Both the position numbers and the translations under genes were made by a program. Below are positions 33,501-44,900 of a stretch of DNA of 64,000 nucleotides, one piece after another. Under the pieces are notes generated by a model. That model saw only the letters and a program-made list of their open reading frames with translations, did no database searches and was not told the origin of the DNA. Every line of letters starts with the position of its first letter. Position 1 is the stretch's first letter. This DNA comes from Zygnema cylindricum (lineage: Eukaryota > Streptophyta > Zygnematophyceae > Zygnematales > Zygnemataceae), in assembly GCA_037447655.1 (NCBI GenBank), contig JBBHKE010003460.1, forward strand, positions 1 through 64,000. The letters run 5' to 3'.

Positions 33501-34613
33501 GTCTGCGAATATCAACCAGCGTTCCATGGATGGCAGTCGTGACACAGAAATGGCCATGGGAGGCTTCCAGCCGTACCACTCATGGGGAGAAAATCAACGG
33601 CATCCAAAAGGCCAGGTAGACCAAGGTTTTGTTTATTTGTTTTTAATCAGCGACGTCTACGAGGCCAGGTGGACGATTGGACATTGGATATATATGTTTT
33701 GTGTGTTTTGGATAGGAAATTGGAGATTGAGGATCAGAAATTAGGAATTGGGAATAGGGAACTGGAGATGGAAATTGACTGGGGATTGGAGATTGGCGAA
33801 ATGAGGATTCAGGGATTTGTGATAAACATTTGTGGTGTGACTAAAGTAATGATGATATGAAGTGAATGATGATGGGAAATTGGACATTTGACTAATTCAA
33901 TATTAATGCCAGGCTTTGGACGTCGCACGAAGAAAGTATACATTAGGAGATTAGGAATGCTAACGTTAAAAAAAAACATGAGCAATTACTGCACTTGCTC
34001 ATCGCTATTAGAGTAAAAGAATTATTAGTGTAAATGTGAAATTAGAATGTATAATAAAATTTTGTGTAGGGAAACGTGGCGGATTGTAGTCCACTCCCTT
34101 AATTAGTGTTGCTAACACTGTTTTATGATTTTTGGCCAAAAAATGTTGCCACCGATTATTGTTATTGAACCTCCAGAGTATGTCAATCGAGGGAATAGTT
34201 CACGATGTCTTAATGACCTAAATCGTTGAAAAAGCACTGTTAAAACATCGTGCAATCATAATTTCCATATCTCACGAATAATATGCTTGTACCTTTGGCT
34301 ACCTTTACCTTTGTTTCAGGTTTTTGGCTTTCGCATGTCTCTTTGGATGGAGCATCTTGGCCTACTGGAGGAAATCCACTATCATCCTCAAACTATCGAC
34401 TGTATACGAAACGTAAATGCTCGAGCGGATGCATCATGGAAACAGTACTCTGCAGAAGAAATAACAGATCTCGAGGGACATTTGTTATCATACCCCATTT
34501 CAGTGCAGGCTGATGGGACAATCGAGTCTCTCCCAGACTTTGATGAATTTCCTGACTTGGGGGGAAAAATTATTGGATCCCTTCAAAGGTTACCTCAATC
34601 TCTTACAACATAG
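21528..34613 (+). CDS. PLD: C2-type phospholipase D (plant PLD beta/gamma/delta-like), 15 exons
   Basis: Exons: 21528-21944, 23515-23576, 23836-23926, 24300-24667, 25025-25235, 25681-25797, 26131-26334, 26723-26923, 30051-30152, 30662-30730, 31259-31406, 31960-32108, 32702-32872, 33418-33615, 34320-34613. They join in frame into 2802 nt, about 933 aa. The enzyme hydrolyses membrane phospholipids to phosphatidic acid. Residues 1-90 are Pro/Ser/Thr-rich with an acidic run. A C2 domain follows ([20 protein letters not shown], then ITSDPYASV). Both catalytic HKD motifs are intact: HQKCLIAD (about 431-438) and HSKMMVVD (784-791). [11 protein letters not shown] and IPMWPEG blocks and the ending [10 protein letters not shown] are typical of plant C2-PLDs. 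Length and N-terminal extension suggest the beta/gamma group, but the subclass is not secure. Exon 8 is strikingly GC-rich, and intron 8 exceeds 3 kb and holds transposons. Confidence 0.93.
21949..22400. repeat. Degenerate tandem repeat at the start of PLD intron 1
   Basis: Four degenerate units start at about 21949, 22092, 22192 and 22313, each opening with a version of GGATTACAGAATCTTAC, followed by an A-rich part and a GCATTTGA-like part. The first begins 4 bp inside the donor site. Spacing is 100-143 bp. Confidence 0.7.
23121..23237. mobile_element. Short degraded family A copy in PLD intron 1
   Basis: The left end CACTGTGTGTTACTATTAGC and right end CTAATAACGATTCACGGTC are diverged family A termini. 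TA is present only on the right. At 117 bp it is the shortest copy seen. Confidence 0.5.
24241..24295 (+). repeat. (TC)n tract before PLD exon 4
   Basis: An almost pure TC microsatellite ends 5 bp before the acceptor of exon 4 and forms its polypyrimidine tract. A similar CT tract at 26644-26718 precedes exon 8. Confidence 0.85.
27009..27475. mobile_element. hAT-like miniature element with perfect 8-bp target duplication, in PLD intron 8
   Basis: The 12-bp termini CAGAGGTCGCAA and TTGCGACCTCTG are perfectly inverted. The direct repeat ACATGTAC lies immediately outside both ends (27001-27008 and 27476-27483). An 8-bp duplication and CA-G termini are characteristic of the hAT superfamily. The interior is rich in ACCCG/CCCGA runs and has a long T tract; no transposase is present. 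Confidence 0.9.
27673..28214. mobile_element. Family A element in PLD intron 8
   Basis: The left end CACCGCGAATTGTAATTAGAG and right end CTGATTACGATTCGCGGTG are inverted. TA follows on the right; the left flank reads AA. Inside is a direct repeat of TAAATCATTATTTGTACTT at about 27943 and 27982. Confidence 0.75.
28773..28994. repeat. 111-bp tandem duplication in PLD intron 8
   Basis: Two units start at 28773 and 28884 with GCTGGTCATTTGGAGATTC and end in GATCCGTGCTGTTAAAAA. They differ at only a few positions. Confidence 0.92.
29040..29830. repeat. Degenerate GATTGGTC-rich repeat in PLD intron 8
   Basis: About 0.8 kb is dominated by variants of TTGGTCGATTGG, TCAATTGGTC and AATGCCAG at irregular spacing. 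It looks like an old, decayed satellite. No coding role is seen. Confidence 0.75.
32109..32275 (+). repeat. Purine-rich GGGAGA tract directly after the PLD exon 12 donor
   Basis: The 5' end of intron 12 runs straight from GTGGGG into about 165 bp of nearly pure A/G on the sense strand. Long open frames here in all phases are artefacts of composition. Confidence 0.85.
32620..32716 (+). repeat. Duplicated 3' splice region before PLD exon 13
   Basis: GGAGGTACATTTCAGAA-TTGAC occurs twice, with CAG ending at 32639 and at 32701. The second is the acceptor that keeps PLD in frame. Use of the first would add 62 nt, shift the frame and meet a stop codon. Confidence 0.8.
33992..34169. mobile_element. 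Degraded family A variant in PLD intron 14
   Basis: The left end CACTTGCTCATCGCTATTAG and the interior with GGCGGATTGTAGTCCACTCC and TTGGCCAAAAAA match 16842-17039. The right terminus has decayed. Confidence 0.55.
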
Positions 34614-36589
34614 AAGTCTCAAGAAGACGGCCTGGAAAACGACCTAGACTTTGTTTCAACGTCATGCTCATCTTTGGTTGTGAGCTGTTTAGGCAGATTA
34701 AGAGGCATTTGTTTTAAGGAGGGTCTGTCCTGGGAATTGGTGGTTTGAAAGTTATTCGAGACTATTTTGTTAGTGGCAGTGATTGTTGTATTGTGACCAT
34801 GGAAATAAAAAGAAAATTGTAAGTTAAGAAACAAGGAAAGATGGGAAGAAGGAAGAAAGAACGAAAGGAGGAATAAAGGTTGCTCTTTAGTGTAAATACA
34901 ACTTTGTTCGTTATTTTTCTTTCCGTGGGTTTTGGGTACAATGCTTTTCAGTTTTATCTCTAGGGTATGACTTAAATAATGACAATCAAGATTTTGTTGG
35001 AAAAGTAGATGATACGGTACAAAATAATGAGACTTTCGAGAAAAGCAGGCACCTAAATCTGTCAATGAATGGTGTTTAAATTTGAGTGTGAAAAATGAAT
35101 TTGAACAGCAGTCATTATGGTAATGCTTTTTTTTCAAAATGTGAACCAATCATGCTCAAGAAACATGTTTATCTTCGGCAAATATGTAAGTTTTGCTTAT
35201 GGAGAGAATGATGAATATTACTATTTTTTTGAAATAGCGTTGTTATGAATAAGTTGTGTGGAAATGTAACCATGTTTTTTAAAGTAGCTTTCTATGAATA
35301 AGTTGGTAAAACAAATATTTCGTGAAATGATGTTAAAATCTGGTGTCGCCAATTCCTTTGTATATGAAAAGTTTATAGGTGTGTAGCTGGAAAATCCGTT
35401 AGTGTCTAGGCAGAGTGAGAAAGAGATTCAAATGTTTTTTTTTCACGCCAAACAAAATTTTGTGAACAAAAAGGTGTAACTGCCCTAAAAAAAGAAATAA
35501 AAAACTCCGAGAGTTGCTACCTGAACTGATTTACGATTCGGTAGTTAGTAGAATTCAGTTCTCAAGTAGAATCGGTGGGTCGCGGGAGACTAAAAACACT
35601 ATTGGTGTAAGAAAGAGACAAAACGGACTTACGGGCTATAATTATGATTCTTGCTTCCATAGCAAATATTGTAATTTTTTTTTTTTTTCATGCAGGAGTT
35701 GTGAGCTCAGTTATTAAATCATTTACCTTCGCCCTATAATTGAAATTGCGTATAATTTGTTGTTCAATGAGCTAAATCCGATGTTTACCTGAAAACTACG
35801 TTTTCGAGATTAATCAGTTTCGTTTTGGTTTTTCCTTTCTACCATGTAGTCAGACAGTTTACCATCGCATTCGTTAACACAGGGACAACACATGGGAAGT
35901 ACAGCTCGTTAACCCTGTAATATTAATTGTCTATTTTTCATCTTTTCCTAATTGTATGAAACTTTTTTAGATTGAAAGTAGTAATGGGACAGCCGCCACG
36001 CAAAAAGGAAGAAAAAATCTTTTGCGAGCATTAAGTGTTCAGGGATAAACAGAAAAAAAATAAATGAAAAAAAAGGCAAGAAAATTTCAAAACCAAAAGC
36101 GTAAAAAAAAAAGCTAAAAAAAAGAAAATTTCATGTTAAAGAACTCAAAAATATGCTGAAGTAGATATTCTTGGAAGCCACACATTCACTTGTGGAAGGA
36201 GGCTATTGATCTTGTTATCAAATATTGGTGAGTGTTGATCTTGTTATTTTATGGATAACATCTTAAGTGGAAAACTATTTTGCTTACAAATGTAACTTAC
36301 GAATGATAAATTTTATATTTTTGAACTATGGTGTCACAACTATGGTTTTCATCGGGTTTTCTTGGCAACCTATCGGCTTTAGACTCAATGTTCTTGAAGA
36401 AGTTTTTTGCGTTTCATTTCTCCCTTTTACACAGATGGGCTGCCCATCGCGATTTGTGCAATTAAGCTTCTGTTTCTTTGTGTAAACATGGGTTAAAATC
36501 TAAGAAATTAGGGTTTGTGCAGGAGTTACATACAGAAACCGTTTCGTGTCTGCCGAAACGTGACATCGACGGCGAGTAACCTGATCTGC
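34614..36589. other. PLD 3' flank and intergenic DNA
   Basis: AT-rich DNA without convincing coding sequence. Several A-rich runs lie near 36050-36130. The longest open frame (minus, 34619-35149) lies in the expected PLD 3' UTR and is compositionally odd, so I regard it as chance. Confidence 0.5.
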
Positions 36590-36600
36590 TATGGAACAAA

Positions 36601-36824
36601 ATTTGGTTCAAAAGTATAGATCGCTAATTTGGTCAGCGACCGTCCGATTGTCCGAATCTGACGGTGTAAATAATTTTTTTTGGTCCGAATGTTTTAATTG
36701 GTCCAATTTTTGGTCCGAATGTTTTAATTGGTCCAATTTTTGGTCCGAATGGTCTTAAGGTCATATTGTATGTTTTGCATACAATAGGCATATTGTATGG
36801 GCCTACTTTCACCTACTTTTGAAC
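36601..36824. mobile_element. Second copy of the GTTCAAAAGTA element, opposite orientation
   Basis: It carries the inverse of 584-800, including GGTCCGAATGTTTTAATTGG (here twice) and the CATACAATAGGCATATTG segment, and ends CTACTTTTGAAC. An 11-bp direct repeat TATGGAACAAA flanks it at 36590-36600 and 36825-36835. That length would fit a Mutator-like duplication, though this is not secure. Confidence 0.7.
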
Positions 36825-36860
36825 TATGGAACAAATCTACAGATTGTTGTCTCCCAACTA

Positions 36861-37084
36861 CACCGTGAATCGTTATTACTGTGAAAGTTTTTTTCGTCGC
36901 TTAAAAGTTAAAATATCTTTTCTCCGTACACACAAGTCAAATTGTAGATCTGACGGTTGCGATTGAGAGGTAAGATTCTCAGCTTTCGATTGGCTGTCTG
37001 AAATTAAAAGTCGGACAAGTGTGTACGGATAAAAGCTGTTTTAAGTGGCGAAAAAATTATCAGCGCTAATAGCGACACACGGTG
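36861..37084. mobile_element. Family A variant, 224 bp
   Basis: The left end CACCGTGAATCGTTATTAC and right end GCTAATAGCGACACACGGTG are flanked by TA. The interior matches 14214-14429 (TAGATCTGACGGTTGCGATT). Confidence 0.8.
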
Positions 37085-37086
37085 TA

Positions 37087-38968
37087 CCGCAGCCTTATGG
37101 CAGTTGAGGAGCCACATTCCTGCAGTTCTAGAACAGCCAAAGCTATGCACCATGCGAAAAAGTTCGAAGGCAATAGTGACAGATCAGCACTACGGTACAA
37201 ATTTTCAGGTACAATTCTGTTACTTTTTAAAGCCCTGGATTCGGTTTTGAAGTTTTGATCCTCGGTATCGGTTAACTACCGACAAATTTGAACCTGTTAG
37301 TTAACTTTTTGTTTGGCCTCGCGTCTGGTAGCTGGTAAAGTATAGTACAGTGCTATACTGTAAATCTGTAATGTTCAAAACGTGCGAAAATTTCATGCGG
37401 AGTTTGCGTGCGTCGTGCGAGTTTACCGTACACTGATGTTCCATCGAGTCAGTTCTTCAGTTGCACACATTTTCCGATCAATGAAACGGGAAATGGGGTT
37501 CCATCGGCTTAATTGTTAAGCTGCAGAATCATGATAACAGGTGGACGTGCCTTACGTAGTTGATAATCTTTCTACACTTGGCGTTATATTTGGGGGGGGA
37601 AATTTTTCCTTGACGACACAAAACGTTTGTACGGGGAATATAGAAAATTGATTGGCTTAAAAATCTGTTTCACACTTTTTTAAGAAAATCAGTCCAGGTG
37701 TAAATTTATATGACGCAAAAACTTTTAAAAACTCAAAAGTTAAAACCTATCAAGGTGTCGATACCATTACTTTCTATTAATATATTTACACGTTTCTTCT
37801 CATTGGTCCAAATGCTTTAACCAGAAGTTATAGTCGCGTATAAAATTACAAGAATGTCATTGGATGTCAAACATTTTCAACCACGGCCAAAACAATGTCA
37901 TTGGATGTCAAACATTTTCAACCATTGCAGACATTGTTTTTTAATCTGAACCAAGGAGAGTTTTCAATGTTACCCTGGACTGACTGATGGAACGTCAGTT
38001 CGTGACAGAACTGACCTGATGGAACCTGCGGTTGCAAGAATTTTGCCGCACAAAATGTATGATATGGGGGAATTTGCGCACGGTATTGCTGATTCTGTGC
38101 GACTACACAAAATGTCCGCACTATTAGAACATAGATTAGCAATGCTATACAATTTCACAAAAGACATACTCTGAAAATCAAAATTTGCACACCTATTCCG
38201 CTGGTCGGTTGAATGGTTTGGTTTCAAAATCAAAAGCTTCATAAAGAGAATGAAGTTAGATTCTGGTTAAATTCCCAGAGAGGATTTTGTAATGAGTCTC
38301 AACGCAAATATTGATTTGTCTTTGCATATTTAACATACTTCAAATATTCAGCTTTTCCTTTTTTTTTGCAACGTTTGTATTTATACTTCCTATGGATCCG
38401 TTTATTTTACATTTTATCGCTTTTCCCTCTGGTTTTCTAAACCTTTTCCTTCATTGAAAGCTTATCAACGCTGTACATTCATATGTTTTTCTCCATATGT
38501 TTTGAATTCAGTTGGGATTCTATTCAATTTTTTTGCAAAAACTACCCGCTTCTTTTCGTATTTCCCAAAGTTTATCATCTCCCTTGACCAATTTTTACTG
38601 TGAACAAATTAAATTTATGACCATTTCCTGGCTACTATTTTATTCTCCAAACCTGTAATCCTGATCTCTGTTGATTTTCACTCATATTCATCTACTTCCT
38701 TCATTTTCCATGTGACTCTCCCTTCTCTTCCTTCTCTTCCTTGTGGTATCTATTTCTATTCCATCACATTCTTGTCGTCTTGCCTGGAATCTCTTTTATC
38801 TTCATCTTACACTTATACTTTTCTATGGTCTTTTCTACACGTATCCCATATTACTCCTACTCTTATTAGTTTTCCACTCCCACTCTTAATGTCTCCTAAA
38901 ACTTCCAACCCTAAAAAGTTCTTTTCCTAACCCTTTCGGTCTCTTTCTGTTCCTCCACTCTCACATAC
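37087..38968. other. Intergenic DNA upstream of the glycosyltransferase gene
   Basis: It contains a 41-bp direct repeat at 37853 and 37894 (AATGTCATTGGATGTCAAAC) and becomes CT-rich towards 38690-38960, probably the leader of the next gene. No other gene is seen. Confidence 0.5.
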
Positions 38969-41900
38969 ATGGCTTCCTCAGTCACACTCGGTTCCGGTCG
39001 TCTTCGACAGACTTCTGGTAGAAATTTTCAACGACGAAAACCAAATTCGCGTCCAGTGTCTCGCTGTTTTATGTTATTTTTTCTCTTATTTACAGTCGCC
39101 GGTCTTTCCACAGTTGATATTCTTATTCGTCTTGTTGTCCGAAGAATTTCTAATAATGAGGATCCCTCTCCACTTTTTCGTATCACCTCCTTGCCATTTT
39201 TTTCTACCATCCCTCGACCTTCTGGAAAATGGAAAATGTCCCAAAGGGGAATTTCTAAGTCAGAATTCAAAGTACCTAACGAAGTTTATCAAGTGACTCC
39301 AAAAACATTAGTCGTAGGAGAGAATCCTCCTCTTGACGATGTATTGCGAGACAGGATTAGAAAAGCTGTTAAAAGTACTCAAAGTGAAAAGGCAATGGAA
39401 GGAAGAGGACAGCCATTTTTGCTTCACATTCTGGTGAGATTCATCCGCATTGCCATTTTTGAACGGTTGACAGATTTGTGGTTTGGTACAAACACTTCAC
39501 TGAAACATAAAGATGATTGTCGGATAATTTTAATTTAATTTAATTAATTTATTTATATATATATTTTTTTTTTATTTTTGTCCTTCATTTTCTCTTCCCT
39601 TTCACATCCCCCTCTTTTTTCTTCTTTCATTCGCTTATGTCTCCCTCTTTCTGGATCAGCTTTTGTACAAGAGGTTGGATGTAATGTTTGGCCATTGTCT
39701 TTCTCTTTCTCTTGACGCTTTCAATGTCAATCCGTGAATGCTATACGACTTTTGACTTTTTAATGTCATTCCCCTCTTGCACGTCTTAGATAACGTCTTC
39801 TCTATCTTATAGTGTGTATTGATGAGGTATGGGATTTGATTTTCATTTGATTTTTTCGTTGTCAGCTTGTAGGTGCTTGTGATGAAGAAAGTCTTCAAAA
39901 GCTTGTCGGTTCTCTTTCTACGGCAAGTTACGTTGATGACGTGGTGCATTTGACTATTTCCATAAACTGCTCAAAGATTCTTCCATATGTAAAGGTACTT
40001 CTTCAATTTCGTTTCTCTAAAGTTTTCAATAGTGGACGAGGTTCTTAGTATCTATGGTCCTCATGAGGCTCCATATTTCTGCCGACACTATTTGTCCTTC
40101 TTTTTTTGAAATTTGTTAATACTTCACAAATGTCCTTATGACAAAGCTCACACTGTCTTTCACATTGTTGGCGATTGAGAGTATATTGTGTTAAAGACAT
40201 GACAATTTTTTTTTTTTGGTTATGATACGGAAATTTCTCTTTCCCAAATACGTACTTGTACAAATGAGCAATTGAAATATATTTCTTTGGTTTACTAGAA
40301 CCTGTTATGAAATAGTCACCTCTATCAGATGTTCTGCTCCCAGACATGCATCCCCCAAAGTTAGTCAATAAGTTTCAATTGTATTCTTGAGAAAACACAA
40401 ACTTACCAAGCTGGATATCTGCAAACCACCCAATGTTGAAATTGTACGGCATAAAATACAAAATGCCAGCTGGCTAAGACTCCATGTCTATGTTTATGTT
40501 TCTGTTTTCTGGAAGCCAGACTTTGCACCATCCCAAACATGTGTCAAAACAGAATCGACCTGCAAGCATATTGCAACATTTGACATTTTTTTCCTTATTT
40601 TTGAGCATCCTGCAGTAGCTAGTGTCTTTGCCGCGACCCATAATCTTATCCAAATTCGGTGACCTAACGCAAATCATAGTTATAATAGCCCATTCATGTG
40701 TTCAACCAAAGACCATTCACAAACAGTTTTTCTACTGGCAAAGATTTGGGACAAAGAAAGTGTATTATGAACTGTTGGAAGGTCTGAAAAAGTTATTCTA
40801 CAGATCATGATTTGGAAATCATTTTTAGACACAGTTAGATGACATGATTTTTTCACGCTAGTGAACCTATTGAACCCTTTAGAAGCATAATTTATATGAT
40901 TTTGTCTTACTTTTACATTCTTCTTGATAATTTCTTGATCATTAATGGATGTGTAAGAAAACGAGCGAAACTTGGGGATTGTTTTTCCCTAGTTTGTCAT
41001 GTGTTATTTGCAATTACTTTTTCTCAACAAGCAGTACCATCAAAGTTTTACAAAAAAACTGCTTGTTTTAATTGGGAAAACAAACATGAATTTATTTGCT
41101 GGCAATTTTTCTAGCCATTTCCCTTTCAGTAGCTGAATCTAGTTCAACCTTTGTTGTATTTCCTGGTGTGGGTGAATGCAGGGGATAAAGTGGGAGCACG
41201 GAAGAAAACGAGTTATTGAATCAGGAGGTGAAAATGATGACATCAGACAAAATGATCCACTTCGTCTGTGGTGGCCAGAAACAGACAACGAACATCTCTT
41301 TTTGCTTCCATCGAATGCGAGAATCTCTCCTGGATTTTACAAAGCTTTGAAAACACCAATCATAGATTCTATGAATTCGTTGGATTCTTCCCCTAGCGAT
41401 GGGTCGAACCTCGATGGAAAGGAATCCGTTAATAACTTTACTGTACAATGGCTTTACGGTTTATCTTTAGATGCCCAAGCGACCCCTTTGGTCAGAAATG
41501 GAGTTGTTGGTGGAGTTCAAGATGGAGCGAGACCTCCTCGATTAGCTTCAAAATCAGCTCCCCATAATCAACCTTATTTGACTAATGTTATGGCATCTGG
41601 TTGTCAAATGATTTTACCGAAACCTTGGAAAAAATTTTGGGAGTGGCATGAGATTTCTCAAAAACCTCAAATCAGTACACCCGATGTGATGTATGATCCA
41701 GAAGCTTACGACTTTTCGTCTACTTGCAGAGAAGGTGTGTAATCAACCTAAAATCGACCACCAAACAATAAAACCAAGGTAATAAATTAAATTGACCACT
41801 GAATCAGAATTTTCGATGCACTACACCATCTATCACTATTAGTGTGGGCCAGACTAGTTATACCGCCTTAAAATAAGTAGTCTGGCTCAATATTTTTTGA

Positions 41901-44900
41901 ACCCATGCTAGATTAGGTAACTCCTGCCTGTGTATGCTCTCTTTTTTATTTACACTAATTGTGGTGGTCTGTAGCATTCTTTTATTTCACTTTCTTACCT
42001 CCATTTTGGGTCATTTGCCTCAAGTAGAGCACATACTCTTTCAATTCATAAAGAATCATGAGTCATTCCCAATTAATCTATGTTACACTAAATATGTAAA
42101 ATGGTAGTAAATTACTTTAAATTTGTTGTAAATTAGTATAATTTTAATGGAATTGTAGGTTTTCTGTGGTACTTCTGTGTTTATTTTTCTGAATGTTTTG
42201 GTTATGCGGTTTTTTTTCCTGCCCTGATTCTCGTGTGTTTTTTCTATCATGTGTCTCATGCTTTGATAATGCCGATTTTCTCTCAGTTCCATTGTTTGTC
42301 CCATTTGTAAGAAACGTTTACCTTACAACTGACCATCGTTTCAGAAGTGTGACACAATTTAATGAGTAGTCAATGTCTCACAAATTTTCACACCAGCTCT
42401 AGTTCCCAAATTTTTCACTCTCAACTTCCCCTCGTCTATTTAAGGAGCTCCTTTTGAAAATCCTTCTCTTAAATATTTGAATATTTAAGAACGTCCTTTT
42501 GAAACCTCCTCTGAAAACTTTGAAAAACTTCCATTCTACTCACGCCATCGGTTGCATGAAGGAAGGTATGGCTGCAGATGGAAATTGAGTGCCTTGAAAT
42601 TTGCGAACAAATTTAAATGTTCCAAAAATTGGGGAAAGAATTGTCGTTGGGCTCAGGCGCATCTAGTGCTAAGGTACAACCAGCCATGGGACCTGTCCGG
42701 TCGTAAAAATGTCGAGTGTCATTAAAACATGTCAATTTAATAATTTTTCACATTCACATTCCCACCATAGCTTTACATCCACTTCATCATCATGTTCTCT
42801 TCCCTACCTCTATGTCGAGCACTTTCACAGTTTGGTAACTCATTTTGGTATCTTGGGTTTGTTGAGGTTTAAACAGACTGGCAAGCGAGCTTCCTCACAT
42901 TTGCAAGTGAACAGGGCCTCTTCAACCTTTACTTCGGTATAATGCAGGTACTGTTACTGGAAACAATCAATTTTGCCGGTATTCTACTGTATGTTTTCAT
43001 CTCTATTTTTACTTCGAGCTTTCAATTATTACAGTAGTCACTGCATTGGGAGAATATTACAAAAATAAAGGGAGGTCAAAACGAATACTGAATGTGCTTT
43101 GGTTGGGAGCACTTTTTTTTTCCAAGTTAAAAGCTGATGTCCGGAAAATTGTTGGACACCGAAAATATGGAGGCTCTTGTGTTGCATTTTGAGGATTTTT
43201 TTCGACGAAGTTTTGACGTCTGCAGATTTTGCAGATGTAAAAATTGTAAAATTCACAATTATTTTTGGCGACTATATTCTTAGTTTTCCAATTGCGAATT
43301 TTGATAATTTGAGCATTTTAATATGTTGAATATTCGAATATCCAATGCGGTGACTCATTATTACATACGGAGGCCAAAGACATTCTCCCCCTCACCCTCT
43401 CTCTCTCCCTCCCTCCCTCCCTCCCTCCCTTTTCTTAATTGGCAAGGGTTTGTGTATGTCAGTATGAGCCTCAATTTGCTGGATTTAAATATTTCCACAA
43501 TAAACCACCAAACATGAATATGATTGATTCAATGTCTAAACAGTGTTAAAACGTTTTGACTTAAAGCTGGTAGTTGCATATTAGTGGCCGACGAAGTACT
43601 TCAACTTAAGGTCGTACACTTACGGTAATGATAATTAGGTTTTGATAGGCTTCGGACATGTACAAAATGTACGTTTTAAACTGCTGTCAACATCAAAACA
43701 AACCTTGTTTAAACAGCTTAACCATCAAAATTAACCCCAGTTTGCACAGCAACGCTACTCTCCCTTCACGTTTTTTGTCGAAAAGCAGGCAATCTGATCA
43801 TCCCATGTGAGTTTCTTGTTGGGTTATATTTTTTCTTTACAGGGAGGAAAGAAATTTTGTTTTCTCAACCCCGAAAGTGATCCACTCCTTGCACTCAAAT
43901 TAAATCCTTTAGCTACAGCTGGCGAAGCTGCGTCTTCTTCTCGACAAATGGCTCCTATTGCAAATCTTGGAAAACTTCCACAATTTGATCATTGTGGCCG
44001 GAAATTACCGCCTGGTTTTATTGTCTCAAATTCCACGAAATTGAAGGAGTTATTGGGACCTATTTCACGAGACGGAGCTGTTGTGGGTGTTATGGTTTCG
44101 CCCGGATACGATGATATGTTACATAATTGGTTGTGTTACATCAAGGTGAGAGTTTCAAGTTTCTGACTAATTAGTGTGGATAATTTTTCTTTTGGGAAAT
44201 TGAACTGTATCATAGTCCTACAGTGTGGAATGAAGCTGTATTACATGTTTTTAGTTCATAATTCTAGTAGCTGTGGCGTGGTAAAGTTTATTGCCAATTA
44301 AATCTGGATTAAAACCGTATTATATAGACACATTTTTTTGCACTTTTTACTCAGATTTTTATAATTTACAATGCTACTCTATTGTTTCATGTGTGTTGTT
44401 TGGTTCTGGTCTCTAGTATATATACTGAACGAATTTTGTCATTTTGTATAGAAACCTGTTCAGCGAACTGATAAAAAGTGGTTCAAAGACACACTGGTAC
44501 AGAGTAATAATGTAGTGTGTCCTATAGTTTGCAAGATTAGTGTGGATACCTTTACTCAATAAATAGCCCCGTACTGAAGTGCAACTGCTTTTTTTTTTGT
44601 TTGTTTCCTTTTTTCATTTCCAGGAGATCTCTGTTCGAACTTAGTCTTAACCTCAGTTGCAGTTTTTGCCCCTTTTCTCTGTGTCATTTGTTGTACTCCT
44701 TTTATGATTTTGTTTTTCTGTTTTGAGGAGCTTCTTCAATTCTACCTTATATTTTTTTCCGTCCTTACCGTCGTCTTTTTTATAATTTTCTTGATGTGTT
44801 TCTTAGGAGCTCGCTATTCGAAACTACTTCATTATTACACAAGATCGTAAACAAGCTGAGAGACTAGGGGCCCGTGGATTGGCGGTTTATTTTGCGGGAG

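Noticed and set aside
34619-35149. 176-codon minus-strand frame after PLD
   Set aside because: It lies in the PLD 3' flank, has low-complexity Ser/Phe/Leu runs and matches no family.
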